DNA from: Candidatus Kaiserbacteria bacterium
Lineage (GTDB): Bacteria; Patescibacteriota; Minisyncoccia; Phycocordibacterales; UBA2100
Length of the DNA stretch: 54,675 nucleotides
Direction of reading: 5' to 3'
Assembly (NCBI GenBank): GCA_023267655.1
Contig: JAHFMV010000005.1
Coordinates: forward strand, 13,200 to 67,874
Shown: positions 8,663 to 15,726 of the stretch, in pieces
Layout of the letters: each line of letters starts with the position of its first letter
How positions within the stretch are numbered: the first letter of the stretch is position 1
Position numbers and translations under genes: made by a program
Notes under the pieces: generated by a model
Seen by the model: only the letters and a program-made list of their open reading frames with translations
Databases searched by the model: none
Told to the model about the DNA's origin: nothing

Positions 8663-9283
8663 TCAACCAATTATTTTCGACACGATCTTCCAAATATGTT
8701 CGTGCACCTCCTCTGGCGTCCGCGCGACGTGGACGACGTGCGCTTTTTTTCCAAGTTTCTTTGCGAATTCAAGATAGCCCTTGCGGATACGATTCTGGTA
8801 CGCATCTTCGCGCTCGTCGAACCGATCTTCGGTCTTGCTCCTATCCCCGCGGCGGCTTTTGGCAACCTCAACGGAGCCATCGATGAAAATGTAGGCGTCG
8901 GGCTCGTGTTTCCCCAGCGTATACTCACGGCACATCCAAAATAATTTCTCCCACGTCTTATTCTGATCTCCGCGTACTTGCATCGCAAAGGTAGACGCAT
9001 CAAATCGGTCAGAGACGACGACTTTCCCTGCCTTCAATGCCGGTGCGATTTTTTTCGCCATATGATCGGCGCGTGCGGCCCAGAAGATAAAAAAGTCCAT
9101 GAGGGGATCCGGCTCGGGCCCGTCGACGGCGCGGACAAACGTGCGTAGCTTCTCTGCATGCGGTGTCCCGCCCGGTTCGTATGTGAAAACGGCCTTCTCG
9201 CCGAGGCGCTTTTTGAGCAGCTCGATCTGTGTCGATTTCCCCAACCCGCCAAGTCCGTCGATAACAAAAAATCGCCCTTTCAT
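8663..9283 (-). CDS. tmk: Thymidylate kinase
   Basis: 206 residues; phosphorylates dTMP to dTDP. The P-loop is in FVIDGLGGLGKSTQ (7-19), followed by the EPGGT motif, the VVSDRFDAST motif and a lid rich in Arg (KSRRGDRSKTEDRFDER). The family usually begins with FIxFEGxDGxGKST, so DGLGGLGKS is a slightly divergent but complete P-loop. The start at 9283 (MKGRFFVIDG) gives the normal N-terminus; the frame upstream is non-homologous. Confidence 0.9.
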   Translation of the reverse strand: MKGRFFVIDGLGGLGKSTQIELLKKRLGEKAVFTYEPGGTPHAEKLRTFVRAVDGPEPDPLMDFFIFWAARADHMAKKIAPALKAGKVVVSDRFDASTFAMQVRGDQNKTWEKLFWMCREYTLGKHEPDAYIFIDGSVEVAKSRRGDRSKTEDRFDEREDAYQNRIRKGYLEFAKKLGKKAHVVHVARTPEEVHEHIWKIVSKIIG

Positions 9284-9343
9284 GGGGCGATTATCGACTA
9301 TTTTATGGAGTTCGTCGAGAAAGGCGCGTGCTATACTCGCCGC

Positions 9344-9649
9344 ATGAATGAATCCTCGTCTGAGCACGGCAAAAGACGAGATGTTACCGAAGAGACCGCT
9401 CAAGAATTCGCTGATTTGCACTCACTCGCCGAGCTTCTCAATCTGAAAGTTGAGAAAGAATCGCGATATGAAGGTATAAATACGATCGTAGTAAAAAACG
9501 AAAAGGATGTAGACGTACACATAGGGTTCCCCTACGGAACAAAAGGTAGCCATGGCAACGCTTACAAACCAGCGGCAACGGCACGAATCGAAGGAGTCCC
9601 CATGACCCCATTCGGTCACGGCTCTTGGCACTATTACATCAATATTTAG
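9344..9649 (+). CDS. Hypothetical 101-residue protein
   Basis: Soluble and hydrophilic: an acidic N-terminal 40 residues, then [56 protein letters not shown]. No family recognised. The ATG at 9344 is preceded by TATACT (9332-9337) with the 6-nt leaderless spacing, which supports it as a real gene. The stop overlaps the convergent rplK stop by 4 nt. Confidence 0.6.
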   Translation: MNESSSEHGKRRDVTEETAQEFADLHSLAELLNLKVEKESRYEGINTIVVKNEKDVDVHIGFPYGTKGSHGNAYKPAATARIEGVPMTPFGHGSWHYYINI

Positions 9650-10068
9650 AGATCCGTGTCGATGCCCATTGACCGCGCGGTACCGGCAATGATTTTCATC
9701 GCCTGCGACTTATCATGCGCGTTCAAGTCTTCCATCTTTTCTTCCGCGATTTCTTCCACCTGCTTCTTGGTCAATTTTGCGATCTTGTTCTGTGGCTTCT
9801 GTGAGCCCTTTTCGATGCCGAGCTTTTTGAGGATAAGGCGGGATGCCGGCGGTTTCTTGACGATAAAGGTAAAGGTGCGGTCCTTGTAGACAGTCATGAG
9901 GACCGGCACGACCGAGCCCATCATCGGGCGCGTGAGGGTGTTGAATTGATTGACGAATTCGCCAATGTTCACGCCGGCCGGACCGAGCGCGGTACCGACA
10001 GGAGGCGCAGGAGTTGCCTTCCCGGCTTCGATCTGCAATTTGATGATTTTGGTGATTTCTTTGGCCAT
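9646..10068 (-). CDS. rplK: 50S ribosomal protein L11
   Basis: 140 residues: [41 protein letters not shown] is the canonical L11 N-terminal domain, binding 23S rRNA and supporting factor-dependent GTPases; [13 protein letters not shown] starts the C-terminal RNA-binding domain. In most bacteria L11 follows nusG (secE-nusG-rplK). Here an SDR gene, a NYN gene, a Nudix gene and a decayed nusG tail lie between nusG and rplK. The upstream intergenic DNA is full of AAGTATCA words. Confidence 0.97.
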   Translation of the reverse strand: MAKEITKIIKLQIEAGKATPAPPVGTALGPAGVNIGEFVNQFNTLTRPMMGSVVPVLMTVYKDRTFTFIVKKPPASRLILKKLGIEKGSQKPQNKIAKLTKKQVEEIAEEKMEDLNAHDKSQAMKIIAGTARSMGIDTDL

Positions 10069-10084
10069 AGTTTGCTGCGCAAAA

Positions 10085-10118
10085 AGTATCAAGTATCAGG
10101 CACCAAGTATCAAACAAG
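10085..10118. repeat. AAGTATCA word repeat upstream of rplK
   Basis: Three imperfect copies of CAAGTATCA within 34 nt, directly before the rplK start. One of several intergenic patches made of a short degenerate word in this window; too irregular for a CRISPR or a microsatellite. Confidence 0.6.
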
Positions 10119-10179
10119 GGCCCAATAGGTAAACTTCAAGCTCGGGCACTATATCTTGAATCTTTCCTTATTTCAAGCC

Positions 10180-10839
10180 CTACCACGTCCGCTCTTCCCC
10201 ACGCTCCCAAAATCGACCCGACGGAACATTGTTTGTGGCCAGGGTATAGATTTCTGCCGCCGGTTCGGTAACTAAGCGAGTTGCTTCTGGTCCGCCCATA
10301 TCTGTTTGCGTCCAGCCAGGACTCAAAATAGAAACTGTGATGTTTCGAGAAGCGAGACGCGCAGCTAACCGTCGTGTATACATACTCAGACCAGCTTTTG
10401 AAATTGAATATGCGGGGGCATCAGATGATCGATCCTCTGTCAGCGAACCCCAACCAGAGCCAAGCGAGACAATATGCGCACCGTCGTGCAACGCTACAAG
10501 CATGCGTTCAGTAAAGTCGATTGTGCCGATAAGATTTATTTCAAGCGTTCGTCGCAATGATGGAATTGAGACCGGCTCATCTTCGCGATCATTACTTTCG
10601 TCGTAAATCCCCGCGTTATTTACCAACGCGTCGAAAGGTCCTTTTGTAGCAAGTTCGTGCGTAGAGCGTTCGATGCTTTTCTGATCAGCAAGATCGAGTA
10701 CGAACCATTCAACCGACTCGTGTTTCCATCCAGCCCCGTCTGTCGATGTTCCTTTCACTAGCCATCCTTGTGCCAAAAAGTTCTCGGCAGTTGCCTTCCC
10801 AATCCCCCTGCTTGCGCCAGTAATCAATACTGTCTTCAT
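10180..10839 (-). CDS. Short-chain dehydrogenase/reductase
   Basis: 219 residues with the classical SDR layout. The nucleotide-binding TGASRGIG is at 7-14, NNAG at 74-77, and the catalytic Tyr144-x3-Lys148 in YSISK, followed by the SPGWTQTDMGG loop. It should reduce or oxidise a small carbonyl or hydroxyl compound with NAD(P); the substrate is unknown. The length is slightly short but complete. TAGAAT at 10846-10851 stands 6 nt before the ATG. Confidence 0.88.
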   Translation of the reverse strand: MKTVLITGASRGIGKATAENFLAQGWLVKGTSTDGAGWKHESVEWFVLDLADQKSIERSTHELATKGPFDALVNNAGIYDESNDREDEPVSIPSLRRTLEINLIGTIDFTERMLVALHDGAHIVSLGSGWGSLTEDRSSDAPAYSISKAGLSMYTRRLAARLASRNITVSILSPGWTQTDMGGPEATRLVTEPAAEIYTLATNNVPSGRFWERGEERTW

Positions 10840-10878
10840 GACGTCATTCTACCTCTTTGTAGTCACTTTCAAGAATGT

Positions 10879-10960
10879 TTAAATCCTCTGCACCTGATCA
10901 GCTTCCAATTCAACCGGTGTTTCGCGGCCGAACATCGGTATGAAATCTTCACTTGACGTT
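10879..10960 (-). pseudogene. Decayed copy of the nusG 3' end
   Basis: The minus strand encodes PMFGRETPVELEADQVQRI followed by TAA. This is identical to the last residues of the intact NusG at 12246-12788. The nucleotides further upstream still resemble the nusG KVKVLV codons but carry a one-base deletion that shifts the frame. It is therefore a remnant of a second nusG tail lying 1.4 kb from the real gene, left by duplication or by recombination in the secE-nusG-rplK region. Confidence 0.75.
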
Positions 10961-10980
10961 CAGATGGGAGCCGATATACT
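10953..10980 (+). promoter_or_regulatory. Sigma-70-like promoter of a candidate small RNA
   Basis: TTGACG (10953-10958), 16-nt spacer, TATACT (10975-10980) on the plus strand, inside the decayed nusG tail. No open reading frame follows, only a short hairpin transcript region. Confidence 0.5.
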
Positions 10981-11042
10981 GCCTCCATCAAGACGAAGGG
11001 GGGTCCGAACGGCTAACTGCCTAAGGCACCCCCTTCTTTCAT
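10981..11042 (+). ncRNA. Candidate small RNA ending in a terminator-like hairpin
   Basis: About 60 nt between the promoter at 10953-10980 and the end of the convergent NYN gene. An 8-bp GAAGGGGG/CCCCCTTC stem encloses a 26-nt loop containing GGCTAACTGCCTAAGGC, followed by TTTC. It may be a small RNA or simply a terminator serving the minus-strand gene's neighbour. No known family recognised. Confidence 0.4.
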
Positions 11043-11044
11043 AT

Positions 11045-11551
11045 CTACCTCTTCGCAATCTTGGCTTTGATGTCCCCATCATCAAGATACACAAAGAATT
11101 TATTGGATAGTTTTTTATACAACGACGAGCGGTACTTCCGATTCGGAAATAATATCTTCTCGAAGCGGTTTTCTTCGATGAGAAAACCCACGAGCATTTT
11201 GTAGTCGCCGTCGCCGGAGACGAGAACGACTTTGTCGAAATCTTCTTTTTTGTACAACCGCTTCATGATAGAAAAGATGATGTCGGAATCGACATTTCCC
11301 TTCTTCTTTCCGAGCATCACCGATGTATGCTGTCTAAATACCAGCACAAAGCCGGCTGACTGGATTTCTTCGTACAAGCTCTCCGCGTCCTTGCCGTCCT
11401 GCACGTAACCGAGATAATAAAATGCTTTCTCGACATTGTATTTCTCTTTGAGATACACGCGGAAACGCTTCAGATCCACGTGCCACGTCGGCTGGCTTTT
11501 CGCGGTTCCCATATAGAGATTCTGCCCGTCGATGTATGCGATGTTTGCCAC
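11045..11551 (-). CDS. NYN-domain (LabA-like) ribonuclease-fold protein
   Basis: 168 residues starting at a GTG codon (VANIAYIDGQNLYMG). The acidic PIN/NYN-type residues are visible in YIDGQNLY (first Asp), GNVDSDIIFSIMKRLY and VLVSGDGDYKMLVGFL, with FPNRKYRSSLYKKL after them. Such proteins are usually metal-dependent RNases or RNA binders. The GTG start is preferred over a longer ATG frame because TACAAT (11558-11563) stands exactly 6 nt before it and because it avoids a 68-nt overlap with the Nudix gene. Confidence 0.78.
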   Translation of the reverse strand: MANIAYIDGQNLYMGTAKSQPTWHVDLKRFRVYLKEKYNVEKAFYYLGYVQDGKDAESLYEEIQSAGFVLVFRQHTSVMLGKKKGNVDSDIIFSIMKRLYKKEDFDKVVLVSGDGDYKMLVGFLIEENRFEKILFPNRKYRSSLYKKLSNKFFVYLDDGDIKAKIAKR

Positions 11552-11555
11552 GCGG

Positions 11556-12089
11556 TTATTGTATCGCGTCTTTGAGATTATCCGCCAAGCATTTCTGAAC
11601 AGCTCGAAAGAATCCGGGCTCAATCAATACGTCTGGAGTATTTTGCAATTCTCCGACGGTATCTTTAGTAACCCACCGGAAATCCGTGTGTTCTTCACTT
11701 AAAGTTACCTCAAATGGCTCTGCCAAAACTTCGAAAAAAGTAACTTCGTATGGGATGTCGAAAACGTGATCTTTGGCTTGGAAGCGATACGTGTCCAAAA
11801 TCCTTCCGACAGTAAAATTTCCAATCGATGAAACTTCCTCTCGTATTTCTCGACGTATCGCATCTTCGGGAACTTCCTTTTCTTCAATCCGTCCTCCGGG
11901 GAAATCCCACCGTTTCCCAATCGACATATCTTTCCTAAGCACTAAACATTGGTCGCCAACTCGGATTACAGCTTTTACACCGTGCATTATTTTTTTATCT
12001 TGTTGCTGTGCCTTTGGGGTTGCCCCGCATATTCTACAAGCGGTAGCAAGTCCTTGCATGACTTCCGGATGCATCGGACAGATGAACAT
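11556..12089 (-). CDS. Nudix hydrolase with N-terminal metal-binding CPMHPEV domain
   Basis: 177 residues. The N-terminal 30 residues, FICPMHPEVMQ...ACRICGATP, match the short heavy-metal-binding segment seen at the ends of copper ATPases and efflux proteins. After a linker comes a Nudix domain with the box GGRIEEKEVPEDAIRREIREEVSS, holding the catalytic glutamates. The enzyme should cleave a nucleoside diphosphate linked to X; the substrate is unknown. The fusion is unusual. TACGAT at 12096-12101 lies 6 nt before the ATG at 12089. Confidence 0.8.
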   Translation of the reverse strand: MFICPMHPEVMQGLATACRICGATPKAQQQDKKIMHGVKAVIRVGDQCLVLRKDMSIGKRWDFPGGRIEEKEVPEDAIRREIREEVSSIGNFTVGRILDTYRFQAKDHVFDIPYEVTFFEVLAEPFEVTLSEEHTDFRWVTKDTVGELQNTPDVLIEPGFFRAVQKCLADNLKDAIQ

Positions 12090-12120
12090 ATCCAAATCGT
12101 AGCATGCGACCAACTTCGGG

Positions 12121-12243
12121 GAGCGAGACGGGAGTGACGGAATTGCTTACCGAGGGACCCCGCAGCTGGCGAGGACATGCCCGTTTTGCAAGCTTGCAAA
12201 ACGGGTTTGCCCGAGGGAAGCAATTCCGTCACTCCCGCGAGCG
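12121..12243. repeat. Nested palindrome between nusG and the Nudix gene
   Basis: Arms 12129-12148 and 12218-12237 are perfect 20-nt inverted repeats (CGGGAGTGACGGAATTGCTT). In the centre 12180-12205 is a second perfect palindrome of CCCGTTTTGCAAGC type. The element starts 2 nt after the nusG stop. It could be a cruciform or MITE-like insertion that also ends nusG transcription; no U-tract is present. Confidence 0.7.
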
Positions 12244-12245
12244 AA

Positions 12246-12788
12246 TTAAATTCGCTGCACCTGATCCGCTTCCAATTCCACCGGAGTTTCGCGGCCGAAC
12301 ATGGGGACGAGGACTTTCACTTTGCCGCGATCTTCGTCAATCTCGCCCACTTTTCCTTCCAAATCTTTAAATGGACCGTCGATGATGGAGACGGCATCGC
12401 CTTCGGAGAGGTCGATCGCGTGGCGGACTTGTTCGCCGGCATTTCGCTTCAGAATCTTATCGACTTCCTCCTGTGAGAGCGGAACAGCCTGGTTGGCGGT
12501 ACCGACGAAACCGGTGACCTGCGGCGTGTTGCGGACAACCGACCACGCATCGTCGGTCGCGATCATATCCACGAGCACATAGCCCGGGAAAATCTTCTCG
12601 CGGACTTCGGTTTTCTTGCCGTTTTTGATCTTGATTTTCTTTTCCGTCGGGACGACGACATCAAAAATTTTCTCCGACATGCCAAACGACTCGATGCGCT
12701 GCTTCAAATTACGCGCGACCGCATCCTCGTAGCCGGAATACGTGTGAACCGCGTACCATTCCCTCTCTGTGCCGTAGGTTTGCTTCAT
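12246..12788 (-). CDS. nusG: Transcription termination/antitermination factor NusG
   Basis: 180 residues. The NGN domain starts REWYAVHTYSGYEDAVARNLKQRI and has KIFPGYVLVDM and TPQVTGFVG. The KOW domain has LSEGDAVSIIDGPFKDLEGKVGEIDEDRGKVKVLVPMFGRETPVELEADQVQRI. It binds RNA polymerase and links it to Rho or the ribosome. It follows secE on the same strand, as in most bacteria, with ~90 nt of TAGTGGCTA-word repeats between. A broken copy of its last ~20 codons lies at 10879-10960. Confidence 0.97.
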   Translation of the reverse strand: MKQTYGTEREWYAVHTYSGYEDAVARNLKQRIESFGMSEKIFDVVVPTEKKIKIKNGKKTEVREKIFPGYVLVDMIATDDAWSVVRNTPQVTGFVGTANQAVPLSQEEVDKILKRNAGEQVRHAIDLSEGDAVSIIDGPFKDLEGKVGEIDEDRGKVKVLVPMFGRETPVELEADQVQRI

Positions 12789-12800
12789 ATAGATAGTTTG

Positions 12801-12880
12801 TTAGCCACTAGCGACTAGCCATTAGGGGTTGGGTTGTAATTGGATTTTGCATGTTCTAGTGGCTATTGGCTAATGGCTAT
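12801..12880. repeat. TAGTGGCTA-word repeats between secE and nusG
   Basis: Two clusters (12801-12828 and 12855-12880) of degenerate copies of TAGCCACTAG or its complement fill the secE-nusG gap. The same word occurs at five other intergenic sites in the window. Confidence 0.65.
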
Positions 12881-13144
12881 TTACTTTGTGGTGCTGGTGC
12901 TGATGATGAGATTTGGCGCTGGTGTCGTGGTGACTGGCTGAGCCTGCTGTGCGGTGTGCGGAAGGCTCTGCACGACTTGGCCGAGGCCGTGCGTGAAAGC
13001 GAAATCAAAAAAGCCGAGGTAGAGCGAGACGATGATAGAAATGGCAATCACAAGGATTGTGTAGACAACCGTCTGCACGCGCGTCGGCCATGCGACGTGG
13101 CGTAATTCTCCGCGAGTGTCTTTGAGGTACTGGATGAAAGCCAT
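12881..13144 (-). CDS. secE: Preprotein translocase subunit SecE
   Basis: 87 residues: amphipathic FIQYLKDTRGELRHVAWPTRVQTVVYT, then one transmembrane helix (about 27-47, TILVIAISIIVSLYLGFFDFAF). This is the minimal SecE that clamps SecY. The C-terminus carries a ~30-residue Thr/Gln/Pro-rich tail not typical of SecE. It lies upstream of nusG as in the conserved secE-nusG pair. Confidence 0.92.
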   Translation of the reverse strand: MAFIQYLKDTRGELRHVAWPTRVQTVVYTILVIAISIIVSLYLGFFDFAFTHGLGQVVQSLPHTAQQAQPVTTTPAPNLIISTSTTK

Positions 13145-13187
13145 GTTAGATTTTGTTAGCGAGTTTACGAGCTTAGAAAATCTTAGA

Positions 13188-13238
13188 CCCTGTTAAATTC
13201 GGCTTTTGCCGACCCGCCTCCGACGGGATTTAACAGGG
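13188..13238. other. Perfect three-armed palindromic structure upstream of secE
   Basis: An 11-bp closing stem (CCCTGTTAAAT with ATTTAACAGGG) holds two hairpins, TCGG-CTTTTG-CCGA and CCCG-CCTCCGA-CGGG, with no unpaired bases between them. The shape suggests a structured RNA or a repeat element. It lies between the secE start and the next gene's terminator. Confidence 0.6.
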
Positions 13239-13281
13239 TTAAGAAAATATAGTCGTAAACTCCTTATTTTCTAAATTAAAA

Positions 13282-13294
13282 CCCCCTGCGGGGG
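13282..13294. terminator. Short GC hairpin
   Basis: CCCCC-TGC-GGGGG preceded by an A-rich run (TAAATTAAAA), so the U-tract would be on the minus strand; it suits termination of minus-strand transcription, that of the gene at 13337-13960. Confidence 0.5.
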
Positions 13295-13336
13295 CTGTAA
13301 CTAACGCTGGAATAATAGGGTTTATTCGGAGAAAAG

Positions 13337-13960
13337 TCAACCCCCGGTGGAATACGTATCGCACTGGAATGCATCCTGAGCTTTTTCAAAGTTTTTCATT
13401 GTCGGGCTGTCCGGCAGCTTACACACGGTGTCGCGTAATGGGGCAAATCGCCCATAATACAAATCTCTGAATGGCTTAAAGTTGGTAGAGTCGTAAATGG
13501 TAAAAAACGGCTTGTTCAACTCTCGTTTCTCAGGAGCAATCTGACCATTCAACCTCAAGAGCGCAGTGACGTTTTGTGCCATCTGAGAAAGTGCCCTCTC
13601 CGTTTGCTGAGTGATCCAGCGCGCCGCATCGGCATCTGTGACCATAAACTCCCCTTTAGATATACGGTCCGGAGTAAACTTTACAGAAGCTGTCAGAGAA
13701 TTGAATGTCTTTGCAAGCTCGGGAACTTTTTTAAATTCTTCTGATTCAAACACTGCCAATAACGCATGTACATTTTCCACTGAAAGCGGGTCGCGTAACG
13801 AGCGTATATGCTTTTCATTCAAACCGAAAACTGCAAGTTGTTGCGGACTGAACTCAAACCCTTTATGAGTAAAAGGCGCGTGTTGCGCTTCGCCCGTTTT
13901 TGGAAGAATCATTTCAGCCGCACCCGCCGCCATGCCCGCTAGAAATTTTCTTCGCTCCAT
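13337..13960 (-). CDS. Secreted protein of unknown function with Tat-like signal
   Basis: 207 residues. The N-terminus MERRKFLAGMAAGAAEMILPKTGEA has an RRKFL twin-arginine-like motif and a weakly hydrophobic stretch, suggesting Tat export. The rest is soluble and mixed alpha/beta, with two Cys (CKLPD and FQCDTYS) near the C-terminus that could form a disulfide. No family recognised. TATACT at 13967-13972 stands 6 nt before the ATG at 13960, which selects this start over one 14 codons upstream. No tat genes lie in the window. Confidence 0.65.
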   Translation of the reverse strand: MERRKFLAGMAAGAAEMILPKTGEAQHAPFTHKGFEFSPQQLAVFGLNEKHIRSLRDPLSVENVHALLAVFESEEFKKVPELAKTFNSLTASVKFTPDRISKGEFMVTDADAARWITQQTERALSQMAQNVTALLRLNGQIAPEKRELNKPFFTIYDSTNFKPFRDLYYGRFAPLRDTVCKLPDSPTMKNFEKAQDAFQCDTYSTGG

Positions 13961-13993
13961 TGTGAAAGTATAGCTCACGTTTTCATTGCCGCA

Positions 13994-14027
13994 ATGCCCC
14001 ACCTCGACAGCACACGAGGCGGGGCAT
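13994..14027. terminator. GC-rich hairpin
   Basis: ATGCCCCACCTCG pairs with CGAGGCGGGGCAT around an 8-nt loop, one mismatch. It lies between the 14071-14895 gene and the 13337-13960 gene and may end transcription of the former; the T-tract is poor. Confidence 0.5.
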
Positions 14028-14037
14028 GTTGCGCTTA

Positions 14038-14068
14038 CCCTAGTGGCTAAACCCTAGCCGCTAGTGGC
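14038..14068. repeat. TAGTGGCTA-word repeats
   Basis: CCTAGTGGCTAAACCCTAGCCG-like words, three degenerate copies, just after the stop of the SIMPL gene. Confidence 0.55.
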
Positions 14069-14070
14069 TA

Positions 14071-14895
14071 TTACCTGATTTCGTACGTCACGCTCACATT
14101 CGACGTAATCTTATTCTGCCCAACTGGAAGCTCCGGCACAGGCGCTGCCGAATCCATGGCGCCCATTCCGGCGGACATTGTTTTTGCGTAGTAGATCGGA
14201 CGGCCGCCGCCATCTTCACTAAATCCGACGATGCGCACGATCTTGACACCGAGTTCTTTTGCGAGTTCATCCGCCTTTGTCTTCGCGTCTGCAATCGCCT
14301 TTGAACGCGCTTCTGCTTGCAAAGCATCCGGATCATCTGTTGTAAAAGAAAGTCCGCTCACTTGCGATGCGCCCTTCCCGCCGACGCCCGAGAGAAGATC
14401 GCCCGCTTTCTTTGTGTCGCGCACTTTTACCTCGAGTGTTTGCGTCACTTGGTAGCCGCGCAAGGTCTGCGTGCCGGGACGACATACGCCGCCCGGCTGG
14501 CATGCGCCGCTTGTGTAGTCATATTGCGGATTCACGCTGTAATCGATCGTTTTGATGTCTTTTTCGTCGACGTTCTGCGCTTTGAGGTACGCGATGATGT
14601 CGTTTGATTTCTTTGTTGCCGCTCCTTGCGCGGTCGCGACGTCTTTTGCCTCTTCTTGTACCGTCACGCTGAAAGTTGCACGATCCGGTACGGCGAATAC
14701 TTCTCCCATACCGGAAACGGAGATCGTATTCGTCGCTGTCACGCCCGAGCCGATGTAGTGGAATTCTTTAAAGGTTTTGATTGATTGCGCCGCAAGAAAG
14801 AGCGCAAGCATGATAAGAACGACGGAGCCGAACTGCACGATCCTCTCCGGCGGCATGATGTGCAATCGTTTCTCTCCATTAAATTGTTCGTCCAT
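14071..14895 (-). CDS. SIMPL-domain (DUF541) membrane-anchored periplasmic-type protein
   Basis: 274 residues. One transmembrane helix near 20-38 (VVLIMLALFLAAQSI), then a SIMPL domain: ISVSGMGEVFAVPDRATFSVTVQEEAKDVATAQGAATKKSNDIIAYLKAQNVDEKDIKT, ending SNVSVTYEIR. An insert around 130-145 has two Cys (GACQPGGVCRPG), probably a disulfide outside the membrane. SIMPL proteins form ring oligomers and are tied to envelope stress; the role here is unknown. Family assignment is firm. Confidence 0.85.
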   Translation of the reverse strand: MDEQFNGEKRLHIMPPERIVQFGSVVLIMLALFLAAQSIKTFKEFHYIGSGVTATNTISVSGMGEVFAVPDRATFSVTVQEEAKDVATAQGAATKKSNDIIAYLKAQNVDEKDIKTIDYSVNPQYDYTSGACQPGGVCRPGTQTLRGYQVTQTLEVKVRDTKKAGDLLSGVGGKGASQVSGLSFTTDDPDALQAEARSKAIADAKTKADELAKELGVKIVRIVGFSEDGGGRPIYYAKTMSAGMGAMDSAAPVPELPVGQNKITSNVSVTYEIR

Positions 14896-14935
14896 ATATG
14901 TGTATTAAAAACTAGGCTTAATAAAATAATACTAA

Positions 14936-14976
14936 CATGCCTAAGTACGTGCGAATGTTTCGCACGTCCCGGCATG
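14936..14976. terminator. Long bipartite hairpin
   Basis: Outer CATGCC/GGCATG and inner ACGTGCGA/TCGCACGT stems, in the gap between the DUF378 gene and the SIMPL gene. Likely a terminator or a processing hairpin. Confidence 0.45.
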
Positions 14977-15043
14977 CTTCATCAGACGTTCACTACAAAA
15001 ATGTCTTACTGGTACTTGTGTTCTTTTTTCAGTTATTACGACA

Positions 15044-15066
15044 GCGGCCGCCCGAAGGGCGGCCGC
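15044..15066. terminator. Terminator-like hairpin after the DUF378 gene
   Basis: GCGGCCGCCC-GAA-GGGCGGCCGC, a 10-bp GC stem 23 nt after the stop of the minus-strand gene at 15089. The same stem sequence recurs at 15591-15619. Confidence 0.65.
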
Positions 15067-15088
15067 ATCCATTCACACCCATCAAAAA

Positions 15089-15328
15089 CTACATCCCGCC
15101 CGAATTCCCGCACATGCGGCAATTCTTCTTATGAGAGACGATCTCGTAGACCGCTGAAAGGCCGACAAGCACATAGACGAGCCATTCAACCACCGGCCAT
15201 GAGCCGAGGATCATGTTGACGACGTTCCAATTACCGCCGAGGAAACCGCCAAGGCCAACGAGGCCCCAGTTAAGTCCACCGACGATGATCAAAATCCACG
15301 ACACCATGTGCAATGATTTTCCGTGCAT
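15089..15328 (-). CDS. DUF378 small membrane protein
   Basis: 79 residues: WILIIVGGLNWGLVGLGGF, then LGSWPVVEWLVYVLVGLSAVYEIV form two transmembrane helices, the pattern of DUF378. The C-terminus KNCRMCGNSGGM is a CxxC tail that could bind metal. The biochemical role of the family is not known. Small membrane proteins of this type are very common in Patescibacteria. Confidence 0.82.
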   Translation of the reverse strand: MHGKSLHMVSWILIIVGGLNWGLVGLGGFLGGNWNVVNMILGSWPVVEWLVYVLVGLSAVYEIVSHKKNCRMCGNSGGM

Positions 15329-15469
15329 AGTAGAAAAAAGTTAGTTGCTTTCGACCTTTCCCCTTAAGTATAGAACTTTCTCAATTTGTTTAATGAGTTG
15401 TACACATGGCACAGCCACAAACCGGAGTGCTAACCTAATTACTTAATATTGGCTTTACAGAGCCATTTG

Positions 15470-15542
15470 GGCGGCCGCTGGGAATCGAACCCAGATCAAA
15501 AGCTCCACAAGCTTCGATGTTAACCTTTACACCACGGTCGCC
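15470..15542 (-). tRNA. tRNA-His (GTG)
   Basis: The cloverleaf folds on the minus strand with loop TT-GTG-GA, T-loop TTCGATT and an encoded G-1 facing C73, the hallmark of tRNA-His. There is one A4-C69 mismatch in the acceptor. The CCA end is not encoded. Confidence 0.93.
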
Positions 15543-15590
15543 ATAGCACAAGACTGTTTATAACAAATTTATGGCTTAAACGCGAGACGC

Positions 15591-15619
15591 GAAGCGGCCG
15601 CCCTTCGGGCGGCCGCTTC
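15591..15619. terminator. Strong GC hairpin between tRNA-His and the IS element
   Basis: GAAGCGGCCGCCC-TTC-GGGCGGCCGCTTC followed by TTTCG: a perfect 13-bp stem. It shares the GCGGCCGCCC stem with the hairpin at 15044-15066. Confidence 0.7.
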
Positions 15620-15726
15620 TTTCGTTAATGACATAAACCCCCGGCTTCAGCCGGGGCGTGCGTTTAAAGGCGTAGCCCGTGAGACGATAGTGGCGGTCGA
15701 TATTACCAACCTATCGTCACACAACC

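Noticed and set aside
12801-12880. Possible CRISPR or tandem repeat array
   Set aside because: The words are 8-10 nt, irregular, in both orientations and without constant spacers; no cas gene is in the window.
15339-15469. A duplicated tRNA 3' end below tRNA-His, as for the two tRNA-Arg genes
   Set aside because: No copy of the tRNA-His 3' end is found in the 130 nt downstream, so the duplication is specific to the tRNA-Arg genes in this window.
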